This document shows, one piece after another, positions 43,543 to 52,103 of a DNA stretch of 64,000 nucleotides. Numbering within the stretch: the first letter of the stretch is position 1; every line of letters begins with the position of its first letter. The DNA lies in the NCBI GenBank assembly GCA_965116785.1, contig OZ220731.1, positions 3,472,001 through 3,536,000 of the forward strand, read 5' to 3'. The notes beneath the pieces are model-generated. The model ran no database searches. It had not been told where the DNA came from and saw only the letters and a list, made by a program, of their open reading frames with translations. A program made the translations under genes and the position numbers. This stretch comes from Bin87 sp965116785 (GTDB lineage Bacteria > Chloroflexota > Dehalococcoidia > Lucifugimonadales > UBA3495).

Positions 43543-43785
43543 TGAACTCACATACCACGCAATGTTCCCCGAGAACGGCGACCCAGGTTGGTACGCCGGA
43601 AAACTGCCAGAAGGCCGTGCCCTGCAAACCAGGCGAACTCCGCCGTGCGCGCACTGCAACACTGGGCAGCCCACCTCTACGCTCCACTGCTGGTACCTCT
43701 CAACTACAGTTCGACCACCATGCCGGCCGTGCTGCGTGACAACGCACCAAACGCCATCCGTATGCCGCCGGGCGCCAACGATTAG
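43543..43785 (+). pseudogene. Deleted and frameshifted copy of the Cys-rich protein gene at 46001
   Basis: Reads AELTYHAMFPENGDPGWYAG, then KLPEGRALQ in one frame, and after a deletion NSAVRALQHWAAHLYAPLLV, then TTMPAVLRDNAPNAIRMPPG in another. The intact gene has ELTYHQMFPEDGDPGWHAG, SAVRALQHWAANPDAPPP and TTMPAVLCDNVPGAPPMPLG. The segment carrying the cysteines is lost. The stop at 43785 overlaps the 3' end of the minus-strand nuclease-like gene. Confidence 0.75.
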
Positions 43786-44258
43786 TCGTCAAGTTGCGTT
43801 TTTGGGAATAGCTTGTCGAACAGGTGCACAACATCCGCGGGCTTATCAAAGCGACCAATGTTGATCCTCCGTGAATTACCGCTGCCATGCTTTTGGCCCA
43901 AGTCAGGGCATTCCGCAACACCGTTCCCGAAAAACCTGTAGGACACTTGGGCACGTCCCCCGTGGTTTGCGTAGAAGATCCAGACAACGCAACCACCTGG
44001 CTTCATTCCCAGTTTACGGTTCACATCTTTGTACGATGCCTTACCGTTTAGCTTGGAACCTTTCAGCTGAACGTACCGACGCATGGCACCACACTCCAGC
44101 ACCAAATCGTATCCGGCGTTGTCCACCTCGGGCTTGAGCACATCAATCGTTTGATCCCTTGCCAACCACCCTTCCTGCAAGAGCTCCGCCAAGAATGTGT
44201 GCTCGAGCATTTTCTCTCGAAAACTCGAATGTCGCGCATCATTGTCCATGCTCGTCAT
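43782..44258 (-). CDS. PD-(D/E)XK-like conserved hypothetical protein
   Basis: Encodes 158 residues; GAGGAG lies nine bases before the ATG at 44258. The N-terminus FREKMLEHTFLAELLQEGWL is followed by VLKPEVDNAGYDLVLEC and RYVQLKGSKLNGKA. E/D in EVDNAGYD and the QLK lysine are arranged like a PD-(D/E)XK nuclease core (as in DUF4365-type proteins). Then comes LGMKPGGCVVWIFYANHGG and a basic C-terminus. I recall a widespread uncharacterised family with this layout, sometimes near restriction genes. Catalytic activity is inferred only. Confidence 0.6.
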   Translation of the reverse strand: MTSMDNDARHSSFREKMLEHTFLAELLQEGWLARDQTIDVLKPEVDNAGYDLVLECGAMRRYVQLKGSKLNGKASYKDVNRKLGMKPGGCVVWIFYANHGGRAQVSYRFFGNGVAECPDLGQKHGSGNSRRINIGRFDKPADVVHLFDKLFPKTQLDD

Positions 44259-44666
44259 AGCATGACTCCTCAATGGCCTCAAACGAGAGCGGCTTCTGTT
44301 CCCACCGAAGCCACTCTCTATTCGGTGAATCCCAAAGATTATTGTTCAACAACGTCACAAGAGCAACCGCGGACAAATCCGTCTCCTTACAGCTCAGGCT
44401 GGGAGAAATACGAGACGGGACGCTGCGCGCAGAAGGGGAACGGATTCCTTACCGTTCAATCCGGCGACACATCGCGCCACGGCCGGAGCATCCTCCAATG
44501 GCGCAATACACTTGTCGCTGACCAACCGCGACACTGGCTGCGTCAGGGACGGGCCGGCCAGTCTCGCTGCCAGCGCCAGACGCCCCAGTTCCCGCCCCAC
44601 AGCCGCCCGACCGGCCGCTGACAACGTTTCCGTCGCTCTCAGTCGCCGCACGGTTCAACGCCAATT

Positions 44667-44701
44667 GAAGCCGCCCAGACACCGCCCAGCTGGGCGGCTT
44701 C
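44667..44701 (+). terminator. Twelve-bp hairpin upstream of the acidic-protein gene copy B
   Basis: GAAGCCGCCCAG and CTGGGCGGCTTC enclose an 11-base loop. No plus-strand gene clearly ends before it, so it may belong to a lost gene or act in the leader of the 44831 gene. Confidence 0.5.
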
Positions 44702-44830
44702 CTTCATTCTCACCCACACCCGGCTGGCACCGCAGAGAGCATGGTCGTCGTCAAACCGAACGACGCCAAATCCGATGCAAAGGTCAACGATCATTTCCAA
44801 CCGATCCAAACCTCACAAGGAGAGCAAACC

Positions 44831-45265
44831 TTGACCACAGCAACCATCGACATCAACGAAGCCAACGAGGTCCACAACTACCGGACCGCCGACATGTCGG
44901 ACGTCCTGGGCCACGAGGTCCACGACGCCATCGACGGCCTCGAAACCGCTCGGGCGATGGCCCACGCCCTGGCCGAAGCCCTTCCCGACGACCCGGACGA
45001 CAAGGCCGACCCCGACAAGGTTCGGGAACTCACCAGCCGAACGCTCGAAGTCTGGCGGGAAGTCAAGACGCTGACTTCCAATGGAGAAACGGTCAAGGAA
45101 CCGTTCATGGAGCAGATCGACCTCGAGGTCCTGGCGCTTACCTTCGAGGCCGACGACCCCGAGCGGCTCGAGAAGACCGCCGCGTCGGCCGTTGAGGCAG
45201 CCGGCAAGCTGCTCTCGTTCCACGGGCAGGCCCTCCTGGACCGGCTCCCCGCCGACGCCCAGTAG
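44831..45265 (+). CDS. Small acidic helical protein, copy B of a duplicated gene
   Basis: Encodes 144 residues from a TTG; GGAGAGCAAACC precedes it, as in copy A. An upstream ATG at 44741 is in frame but the shared leader argues for the TTG. It shares EVHNYR, DVLGHEV, DPDKV-ELTSRTL, EPFMEQIDLEVLALTFEADD and EKTAASAVEAAGKLLSFH with the product of 12345. Differences cluster at the N-terminus and in the middle acidic segment. The noncoding leader (ATGCAAAGGTCAACGA) and downstream GTTGACCTTGCC are also shared, so the duplication included regulatory DNA. A terminator follows at 45329. Confidence 0.75.
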   Translation: MTTATIDINEANEVHNYRTADMSDVLGHEVHDAIDGLETARAMAHALAEALPDDPDDKADPDKVRELTSRTLEVWREVKTLTSNGETVKEPFMEQIDLEVLALTFEADDPERLEKTAASAVEAAGKLLSFHGQALLDRLPADAQ

Positions 45266-45328
45266 CGTCGCCACACCAAGCGAAGCAGTAAACCCATCCA
45301 CTGACCAACCAACGTTGACCTTGCCCTT

Positions 45329-45369
45329 GAAGCCGCCGTCAAGAGTGACGGCGGCTTCAGCCGATTTTT
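45329..45369 (+). terminator. Rho-independent terminator
   Basis: GAAGCCGCCGTC / GACGGCGGCTTC stem with an AAGAGT loop, followed shortly by TTTTT. It lies 63 bases after the copy B stop codon. Confidence 0.8.
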
Positions 45370-45611
45370 GCCTGTCGACCATCTGGACGGGAACCCGAAC
45401 GACCTCCTGCGCGACGGCGGCAGCGATCACGCCATGTCCCACCGCCGCCCGGCGCGATACCGTTAGGGATCCAGATCATCGCTTGCGCCGCAGCACTGGC
45501 CGTGTTCCTCGCCGTCCAGCCTTTGGGCGACGACTGAGGCTCCACCCTCTCTGTTTTCGTCCACAGCCACTGCCAACCCGTTTCTGCCGCTGCACCACTC
45601 GTACCACCGCC

Positions 45612-45716
45612 AAAACGTGCTTATACGGATTTTTCGTGCCCGATGTCCCACCAGACCACCGGCGAAACGTATCTATACAGATTTTCCGACCCCGTTGTCC
45701 CGCCGAAGCACAGACC
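45612..45716 (+). repeat. Two-copy tandem repeat, period 52 bp
   Basis: AAACGTGCTTATACGGATTT at 45613 and AAACGTATCTATACAGATTT at 45665, each followed by a conserved TGTCCC-CC block. The TATAC core could be a -10 element or a protein-binding site. It lies in the gene-free stretch upstream of the 46001 gene. Confidence 0.5.
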
Positions 45717-45804
45717 GGCACCACGCCTTCCACGACGGCAACGCCGGCAGCCCTGGCGACCAGGCGACCGGTTTCGTGCCAGCCACGTCTTCCCCTAATC
45801 GACG

Positions 45805-45920
45805 CCAGAAGGCTCCAATTGACGCCAGCAGTGCAATTCGGCCTCAAAGCCTCGAAAGCGCGCTCGGGAGCCGTTTCCGGCTGAAACTGGGGCACTTCGG
45901 CAACATCCTGCAAAGCCCCA
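45805..45920 (+). repeat. Dispersed stem-loop repeat copy
   Basis: Contains GACGCCAGCAGTGCAATTCG, GCCTCAAAGCCTCGAAAGCG, CGCTCGGGAGCCGTTTCCGG, CTGAAACTGGGGCACTTCGG and CAACATCCTGCAAAG. The left arm is altered. It lies about 80 bases before the 46001 start. Confidence 0.65.
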
Positions 45921-46000
45921 ACCGTCGTTAGTCCTGCCCACGCGGAACGCATCGCCGCGACCGGCGTGGAGCCCTCGCCCACACAAATAGGAGCGCCTGC

Positions 46001-47203
46001 ATGGCACAACTTGAACTCACCTACCACCAGATGTTTCCCGAAGACGGCGACCCAGGCTGGCACGCCGGCCAGTTGCCTGACAGCCGCCGCGTGCACTCGG
46101 CGGCAATACTTTGCCGCCCAGGCAACCTGCACTGGGCCGGCAGCGTCGAAGACCCTGACGCCTGCGAGTGCGAACGCGCAGGCACCTGCAACCTATGCCT
46201 GATACGCCAGGACGGCGGCCTCGTCTTCTCCCGCGTCACCGGCTGCTACCGCTCGGCGAACTCCGCCGTGCGCGCCCTGCAGCACTGGGCCGCCAACCCC
46301 GACGCTCCGCCGCCCCCCGCGCCCTTCAACTGCGGCTGGACCACCATGCCGGCCGTCCTGTGCGACAACGTCCCCGGAGCGCCCCCAATGCCGCTGGGCA
46401 CCACCGAGCACCCCGTGCTCTCGTCCCAAGACGACGCCGAACCTGCGGAGTTCGGTGACGAGGACCCCATCCACACAAACGAAGCTTCGGGCAACACGTG
46501 GCACCTAGTCGCCATGAACGGCGACCACAACGAGTTCCACCTGCCGGACGGCTCCGAGTTCACGGTCCAGCCCGGCGAAGCCCCTACCAGCGCCTGGCGC
46601 AAACATATTGCCCAGCAGCAGATCACCCCGGAGTCTCTCGACGAATGCTCCGACATGGGACATCCCCGCCAAGCGTGGCTCATCCTCTCCGAACAGCAGG
46701 AGGACGCCGTCCCCTGCCCTGCCTGCGGCCGGACGCCGGAGTTCCACGAAAAGATGTCCAGCGACAACACCGGCTTCACCTTCGACTACATCAGCGAGAT
46801 ATTGAGCGAAACCCACATGGCGACCCACGAAATCTTGCGAGACCACGACGCTGAGGAACTCACCTTCATCTTCGAGTCGGACGCGTTCGAGGACGCCAAG
46901 GAATGGCCCAAACCCGGTTCGACCAACCTGACGCGCCTGCCTTTCCCCGGCGAGGACGCCCTCACGCTGCGGTGGCTCCGCGACGAATGGAACCAGCGCG
47001 ACGACGACCACTTGGGCGAACACGAGCTGCTGCTCCACCCCTACACCAATGAACCGCTCACCGACGAGACCCTGCGCGAGTTCATGGCAGAGTGCCACGA
47101 AGAGGGCTTCTCCTACGAGGACTCTGCGACCGACATCGTGAAAGTCACACGCGGCCTCCCCCTGTACTCCGATGACTTTGACGATGATGACGACGACTGC
47201 TGA
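46001..47203 (+). CDS. Cys-rich acidic protein of unknown function
   Basis: Encodes 400 residues; AGGAG lies seven bases before the ATG. N-terminal domain: ELTYHQMFPEDGDPGWHAG, then CECERAGTCNLCLIRQDGG with clustered cysteines, a likely metal site. A middle part has WHLVAMNGDHNEFHLPDGSE, and CPACGRTPEFHEKM is a second CxxC. The C-terminal third is acidic and helical, ending in a run of aspartates. No signal peptide or membrane segment. A decayed partial copy sits at 43543-43785. Family not recognised. Confidence 0.65.
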   Translation: MAQLELTYHQMFPEDGDPGWHAGQLPDSRRVHSAAILCRPGNLHWAGSVEDPDACECERAGTCNLCLIRQDGGLVFSRVTGCYRSANSAVRALQHWAANPDAPPPPAPFNCGWTTMPAVLCDNVPGAPPMPLGTTEHPVLSSQDDAEPAEFGDEDPIHTNEASGNTWHLVAMNGDHNEFHLPDGSEFTVQPGEAPTSAWRKHIAQQQITPESLDECSDMGHPRQAWLILSEQQEDAVPCPACGRTPEFHEKMSSDNTGFTFDYISEILSETHMATHEILRDHDAEELTFIFESDAFEDAKEWPKPGSTNLTRLPFPGEDALTLRWLRDEWNQRDDDHLGEHELLLHPYTNEPLTDETLREFMAECHEEGFSYEDSATDIVKVTRGLPLYSDDFDDDDDDC

Positions 47204-47383
47204 CGATGCCTCCTGGTGTCCGAGACCGTACCGCCAGCCGTCCGCTCAACGCGTCCCAACCCCAAATTTGTCTGCCGCCCGGGACGTGGGAAATCGAAAC
47301 GCCGATCACATAGAATGAACGCGCGCCGTCCTGCGCCCGTCACTCCGGCTGCCTCACCAACAGCTGCGATGGAGAGACGGTTC

Positions 47384-47419
47384 GAAGCCGCCGATGCCAT
47401 GTCGGCGGCTTCACTTTTT
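47384..47419 (+). terminator. Rho-independent terminator
   Basis: GAAGCCGCCGA / TCGGCGGCTTC, loop TGCCATG, followed by ACTTTTTG. It ends the 46001 transcript and separates it from the 47524 operon. Confidence 0.8.
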
Positions 47420-47523
47420 GCACCACTCGCACCACTCGTACGACGTGGTTGCACGCAACGTCGTTACAATCCGGGTATCCCGCTGGAGGATGGTACCTCC
47501 GGCAAACATAAGGACGGCGACCC

Positions 47524-48237
47524 ATGGCAAACGCTACGGCCGGCTCGGCTGGCAATCCACTCATCATGCTGTACGCCGGCATCGGTGATCCCACTCAGCC
47601 CCAAGGCATGCGGCTCTTTCCGCTTCGGGACTTCCCCCTGCAGGACCTCGATGGTCCAGCACGAGAGCGGTTGCGACAAGCGCTACTCGAAGACCCGGTC
47701 ATCTCCAAACTGCTGGACAACTCCGGAAGCGACGATGCCGCGTCCGCAGTCTCAACCGAACCATCACCTGCCAACCAGGCGGAAATTCCCCTCAACAACC
47801 TGGAAACCAGCCCGACCACCAACGGCGACAACACTCAGGACCGAGCAGAAACCGACACGTCGCGGGAAAAGAACACCAAGACGAACAACGCCGGAAAATC
47901 CACGACGAACGGCAGGAACAAGCCTCGCAACGGATCCAAAAAAGCATCCGACACAAGCCGGCAACCGGCGTCGCCAACTGGCGACGCCAAGCCCGCCAAG
48001 GCAAAGACACCTGCTAAGGAACGAAATTCGTCATCCCAGAAATCCGCCAAACCAAGGACGAAAAATCGTCCAAATGTCGACATTCGCTATACTACGGACC
48101 CTCCCCTCAAAGAACAGCAGAACCCGACATTTTCACTCGATTCTCCAAACAACCCGTATGCCAGCGACCTGCAATTCACCGCACCGAAACAGTCGTCCAA
48201 AAAGGAATGGCACTGCGAAAAACTCGGCTGGTTCTAG
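47524..48237 (+). CDS. Protein with short N-terminal domain and long disordered basic tail
   Basis: Encodes 237 residues. AAGGACGG precedes the ATG. Residues 1-65 form a compact domain (NPLIMLYAGIGDPTQPQG, RLFPLRDFPLQDLDGPARER). Then comes a Lys-, Ser-, Thr- and Asn-rich disordered stretch (about 70-190) and a polar tail ending EWHCEKLGWF. Phage scaffolding- or DNA-associated proteins often look like this, but I have no specific match. The next gene starts 18 bases after its stop. Confidence 0.5.
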   Translation: MANATAGSAGNPLIMLYAGIGDPTQPQGMRLFPLRDFPLQDLDGPARERLRQALLEDPVISKLLDNSGSDDAASAVSTEPSPANQAEIPLNNLETSPTTNGDNTQDRAETDTSREKNTKTNNAGKSTTNGRNKPRNGSKKASDTSRQPASPTGDAKPAKAKTPAKERNSSSQKSAKPRTKNRPNVDIRYTTDPPLKEQQNPTFSLDSPNNPYASDLQFTAPKQSSKKEWHCEKLGWF

Positions 48238-48255
48238 AACCTGCTGGCCCAACCC

Positions 48256-49401
48256 ATGAACCCAGGGAAAAAGGTGCCACTTCCTTGCATGAAGTGCGCC
48301 GGCTGCATTCGCTACGAGCTTGACCTGAAGGCGCGTCAGTACGAATACGGAGAGCCGGCTCCAGTTCAGACCATCCTGGAATTCAAGGCCCGGAACCCCA
48401 ACAAAGCGAGAAAGTTCACCGGCAACCGAGAACACTCCCGCAGACTGCCGGGCGCCCGCCGCATCAGCTTCTTGTACCAACAGCACGTCAGCGACGACGA
48501 CGAAAACGGAGCCAGAAAGGGATGCCAAGGCGTCCTGATCTGGGACGGAATAATCCCCGATAGGGCTCGCATCCAGATGGAGCAACACGCTCGCAAACAC
48601 AAAATGTCGTACGTGAAGGCGTACACCGTAGCGTTGACTTCTTCTGCATTGGAAAAGCTGCTGCCCACCAGGCTGCGACTGCCGGGTCAGAACATCAACA
48701 CCTGCCACTTCAGCAGAGGCTGGGCCAAAAAGCGGCTTCCCTTACGCGACTGGCGCGACGGCCACGGCCAGGTATTGGCCGTCCCCGAAGACGGAGAGCC
48801 GGTTACCGAACTATGGCAGCCCGAACGGTCAAAGGACATCGCCGAAGCATGGAGGCCCCTCTTCAAATTCGAGTGGGATAACGACCTCACTCCAGCAGAG
48901 CGGGCAGTGATACGCGAAGGGCTGATGCCACATCTCCACCGAGCGCGGTACGTCAACCTGCTCGATTGGCTGTACAGCATGAGCGAATCCGCCCTCGAGA
49001 GGACCAGGGACTGCATCAACGTCATTCTGAACGGCGGAAAGCTGAACCTCACATGGTGGCGGCAGAAGACTCGAGCACCGAAGGAATTGGTTTTGGAGAC
49101 CGCAGCATTCCTGATGGGAGAACGGGAGCCGGAACCCGCGCTCACGCTGGCCGCCGAGAGGCTGGGTTTCATCAGCATACGGGGAGCATGGGAGAGCCGA
49201 CACATCGACCCCGACTTCCTCGCCGGACTGACGGACCACATAGCTCCGCTGCTGGAAGTCGCAGGACCACGCGTGCCGCCTCACCTGATTGCTGACCAAT
49301 CCACGTCGAACACCGTCTACGGCCGGCTGAACGCCAAATACCCGCAGCCCGCCACCTCAGACGCGTCCCACGGTGACGTTGAACTGGCCGCGGCAGCCTG
49401 A
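48256..49401 (+). CDS. Unknown protein with N-terminal CxxC motif, possible replication protein
   Basis: Encodes 381 residues. The N-terminus has PCMKCAGCIRYELDLKARQY, a Cys cluster reminiscent of the CGxCxxCxxxxxxxW start of rolling-circle Rep proteins of small phages and plasmids. A basic segment with HSRRLPGARRISFLYQQHV follows, then CHFSRGWAKKRLPLRDW, and a helical C-terminal half. The diagnostic HUH and catalytic Tyr motifs are not clearly placed, so the Rep idea is only a hypothesis. No ribosome-binding site stands out; translation may be coupled to the upstream gene. Confidence 0.5.
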   Translation: MNPGKKVPLPCMKCAGCIRYELDLKARQYEYGEPAPVQTILEFKARNPNKARKFTGNREHSRRLPGARRISFLYQQHVSDDDENGARKGCQGVLIWDGIIPDRARIQMEQHARKHKMSYVKAYTVALTSSALEKLLPTRLRLPGQNINTCHFSRGWAKKRLPLRDWRDGHGQVLAVPEDGEPVTELWQPERSKDIAEAWRPLFKFEWDNDLTPAERAVIREGLMPHLHRARYVNLLDWLYSMSESALERTRDCINVILNGGKLNLTWWRQKTRAPKELVLETAAFLMGEREPEPALTLAAERLGFISIRGAWESRHIDPDFLAGLTDHIAPLLEVAGPRVPPHLIADQSTSNTVYGRLNAKYPQPATSDASHGDVELAAAA

Positions 49402-49444
49402 GGCACGCCAAGGCTGGCGACAGCACCCGCGTCAAATGAGCCGC

Positions 49445-49565
49445 GGAGAGGCCCTGTTTTGCCGCAGTGGAGAAAACCTGCACCTGATCCGTTGGAGGCT
49501 CCCACAGGGACTCCAGGACGGAAACTCGGGCATTCCCGCAGCGTTTGGCAAAGTCGCCTGAACGG
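49445..49565 (+). repeat. Diverged dispersed repeat copy
   Basis: CCTGTTTTGCCGCAGTGGAG, a variable centre, GGACGGAAACTCGGGCATTC and CCGCAGCGTTTGGCAAAG keep the family order. It follows the 48256 gene. Confidence 0.5.
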
Positions 49566-50309
49566 CCGCACCATCCTGCCAACGCCCAAGTGTGAAACAG
49601 CCGCCGGCAACATTGGGACAATTCGCGATTACACGCCGTACTACGGACGGGGAGGCGATTTGTGCGCTCACATCCGTCCCAGGCCGTCTCAGACCCTGTG
49701 CGGTGTCTATCCGCCACAAACCATCTGCTCCTCGTCGATGCTGACCGCGACCACCGCCGACCGACGGCGCACCAACGACGACGATGGTACCGCCGCCACC
49801 CGGCCCCAACGCCCGGGCAACCTCGGGCTCCCCTATTGATATCATCTCGACCGGAGACCCCACCGAAACCTCTTCATGCAGCGTTCGATTGACCCGGTGG
49901 GGTCTCCTCCGTTGGCGACACCAGCCGGAGACACCATGACCACCCCGCAATGCGTTCGCCCGTCGAACCGCCGCTTGGACGATAGCCCAGCCTGCCCGCC
50001 TCCGCAACGAGAAGTCGGAAACCGAGTCGTACACCAGCGGCATGACCCGCTTCTGCGCGCTGCGAAGCCAATCGCCCTGAACATTCAGGACTACACAAGC
50101 CGTTGGCGCACAACACCCCTGCCCACGTCGGGATGCACCTTTGGGCCACAGCGAACGTCGTTCCAGCAAACCACGTCCCTCCGCTATCGCAGAGATGCTC
50201 CAGTGGAACTCCTCAACCTTGGGCTATACACCCTCCGTTCCTCCGCTTTCGCAGAGATACCCCAATAATCCTGAACGTCGGCAACTGCCCACGCTTTTAC
50301 AGGGTTCCC
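49566..50309. other. Gene-free stretch
   Basis: No supported gene. Two short direct repeats occur near 50180 and 50240 (CTCCGCTATCGCAGAGAT and CTCCGCTTTCGCAGAGAT); a similar sequence is at about 21105. Confidence 0.35.
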
Positions 50310-50375
50310 CTCTTTCCGAAACGCCGCCCATGGCGTCCACACGGCCCCTGGGGGCGCGTTTCATTGCCCAAAGAT
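50310..50375 (-). repeat. Inverted dispersed repeat copy
   Basis: Read on the minus strand: GAAACGCGCCCCCAGGGGCC then a shortened right side ending GGCGGCGTTTCGG. This is the only copy found in minus orientation. CAACCATTTTTACAACGG lies next to it, as near the copy at 22698. Confidence 0.4.
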
Positions 50376-50482
50376 ACTTGGATAGGGTCTGCCGTTGTAA
50401 AAATGGTTGATTTTAGTTACACAATATCATCAGCCATTCCTGAAGACGCGGTCTGGGCCGCGCCGCCGCCCCAACTGTTCAA

Positions 50483-50511
50483 GGCGGCTCCGCCCTGGAA
50501 TCTCACCAGGG
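50483..50511 (-). ncRNA. Hairpins past tnpB, possible omega RNA scaffold
   Basis: GGCGGCTCCGCC (50483-50494) is nearly palindromic, and CCCTGG / CCAGGG (50493-50511) form a stem with a seven-base loop. They lie 20-50 bases after the tnpB stop on the transcribed strand. TnpB guide RNAs are made from exactly this part of the element, so the structure is a candidate scaffold. Confidence 0.35.
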
Positions 50512-50531
50512 AACGCCGAACTGGTCCCCGC

Positions 50532-52103
50532 TCAAGCCACCACCCGAGCCTGTGCCCGTATGGCAGCCTGAACCGGATTGGGTCGGCGTCTCCGCGTCCC
50601 CAGCCGGTGTTGCGCTGCAAGCGCCGGTCTCAGCTGTCCCGAAACCGCACCCCAGTACGTCCACACGTGCTTCACTCGCTTCCTCGCGGGTACGGTGAAG
50701 GCGACGTGAACGCCATTGCCGACGGGAGCAACCCACCGGCGGGGGATGCGCTCGGAGCAGCAGAGCAAACGTCGGGCCAGCACCAAGGCCGCAGCCTGGT
50801 GGACGCTGAGCCCGTAACGTTTCATGAACTTCACCCGGCCGATCACCGAACTGAAGGCCGGGTTCACCTGATGTACTTCCACTCCCTGCCGGTAACTCCG
50901 GGACAGGAAGCACGCTTTGATCTTGCCGTAGCTGAAACTCGACAGCATCCGGCTGTACTTGCGGGACTCGCCTTCCAAGGCGGCCTTTTTCTGCCGGAAG
51001 TCCAGCTTCTCAATCACGATGGGTTTGCCCACATCGCGGGCGTAGGCAACCACGCCAGCCACTGCATCACCGACGATGGCCTCCGCCTGATGCCGGGACT
51101 TGCCGTGGGTCACCAGCGGTACGCTAAACGCATTCACGTAGTTGCCCGAGGCATCCGTCTCACAGACCGCCAGGTGATCGGCATTGAGGTCCACGCCAAC
51201 GGCGCCGCATCTTTCGTCCGTAACCACCGGAACGTCCATCATCTGGGTGGTGGCGAACACCCGCCAGCCCTTGTCATCGCGCTTGAACCGGTAGCTGATG
51301 GCCTGACCCAGAGTGGTCGCCCTGGCTGCCTTCTCACCGTGCTCTCGGCGATAACGGGCATACTCAGCATTGCTGTCCAGCGCCGCCAGCACCTGCTCCT
51401 GGCCGTAGGCGAACCGCACGCGTTCGACGATCAGGTACTTCCCATGCTGGTCAGCCAGGCAATCCGGCATCCGGATCCTGAGCGTCACCGTGCCGTCATC
51501 GGCCACGGTCGCCACGCACAGCTGGCAGCCCGCCGTCTCATCACGGCTGCCCAGCACGAAGAACTCATCCCTACGAGCCTCCTGCCAGTCCATGAGCCAC
51601 TCATCATGGCTGCCATAGCCGTTCTCCGCCAAGTGGCGCTGCTTGCGCCAGAGCCGCTTGGACCCGAAGCACAGCCTGACCCGGCCTGCTTCGATGTCGG
51701 CTTTCAATGTCGCCAGCCTATGCCGCAGATTGCCAAGGCGACGGCGCTTCTGGTGAACCTGACGCCATCGTCCGCGTTCGACCGCATCGGCGATCTGCCG
51801 TTCGGCACGCGCAATCCGACGGCCCAAACTGTCCAACCCCAGCTTCTGCTGCTCCTTCACCGAGGACACCTTGCCCTCCAGCGACACCCGCACCCCGTTG
51901 AACATCCGCGCCGGTATCCCGTACCGCTTCAGACACTCGCTCTTCAACGCCGTCGCCGACCGGCCCGCCGCCACCTCGGCGAACAACTTTCGCTCCACAC
52001 GCCCATAGAGCTCGCCGTAAGCCGACAACGCCCCGTCGCCGGCAGCACGGTCAATGCCAGCGTACTCAACAACGCGGGTCTGGTAGGTGCTAGGGCCAGA
52101 CAT
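50532..52103 (-). CDS. tnpB: TnpB-like RuvC-fold protein of the IS607 element
   Basis: Encodes 523 residues from the ATG at 52103. RuvC blocks are visible: AVGVDLNADHLAVCETD (first Asp about 305), KPIVIEKLDFRQKK (Glu about 365), and a last block YGLSVHQAAALVLARRLLCC (about 430-447). In typical TnpB the last block is DxxAAxN preceded by a four-Cys zinc ribbon. Here no zinc ribbon is seen and the third acid is not evident (Ser-Val-His in its place). It therefore belongs to the 'TnpB-related accessory protein' branch, or has lost nuclease activity. TnpB proteins are RNA-guided DNA nucleases that support transposon retention. Confidence 0.8.
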   Translation of the reverse strand: MSGPSTYQTRVVEYAGIDRAAGDGALSAYGELYGRVERKLFAEVAAGRSATALKSECLKRYGIPARMFNGVRVSLEGKVSSVKEQQKLGLDSLGRRIARAERQIADAVERGRWRQVHQKRRRLGNLRHRLATLKADIEAGRVRLCFGSKRLWRKQRHLAENGYGSHDEWLMDWQEARRDEFFVLGSRDETAGCQLCVATVADDGTVTLRIRMPDCLADQHGKYLIVERVRFAYGQEQVLAALDSNAEYARYRREHGEKAARATTLGQAISYRFKRDDKGWRVFATTQMMDVPVVTDERCGAVGVDLNADHLAVCETDASGNYVNAFSVPLVTHGKSRHQAEAIVGDAVAGVVAYARDVGKPIVIEKLDFRQKKAALEGESRKYSRMLSSFSYGKIKACFLSRSYRQGVEVHQVNPAFSSVIGRVKFMKRYGLSVHQAAALVLARRLLCCSERIPRRWVAPVGNGVHVAFTVPARKRVKHVWTYWGAVSGQLRPALAAQHRLGTRRRRPNPVQAAIRAQARVVA

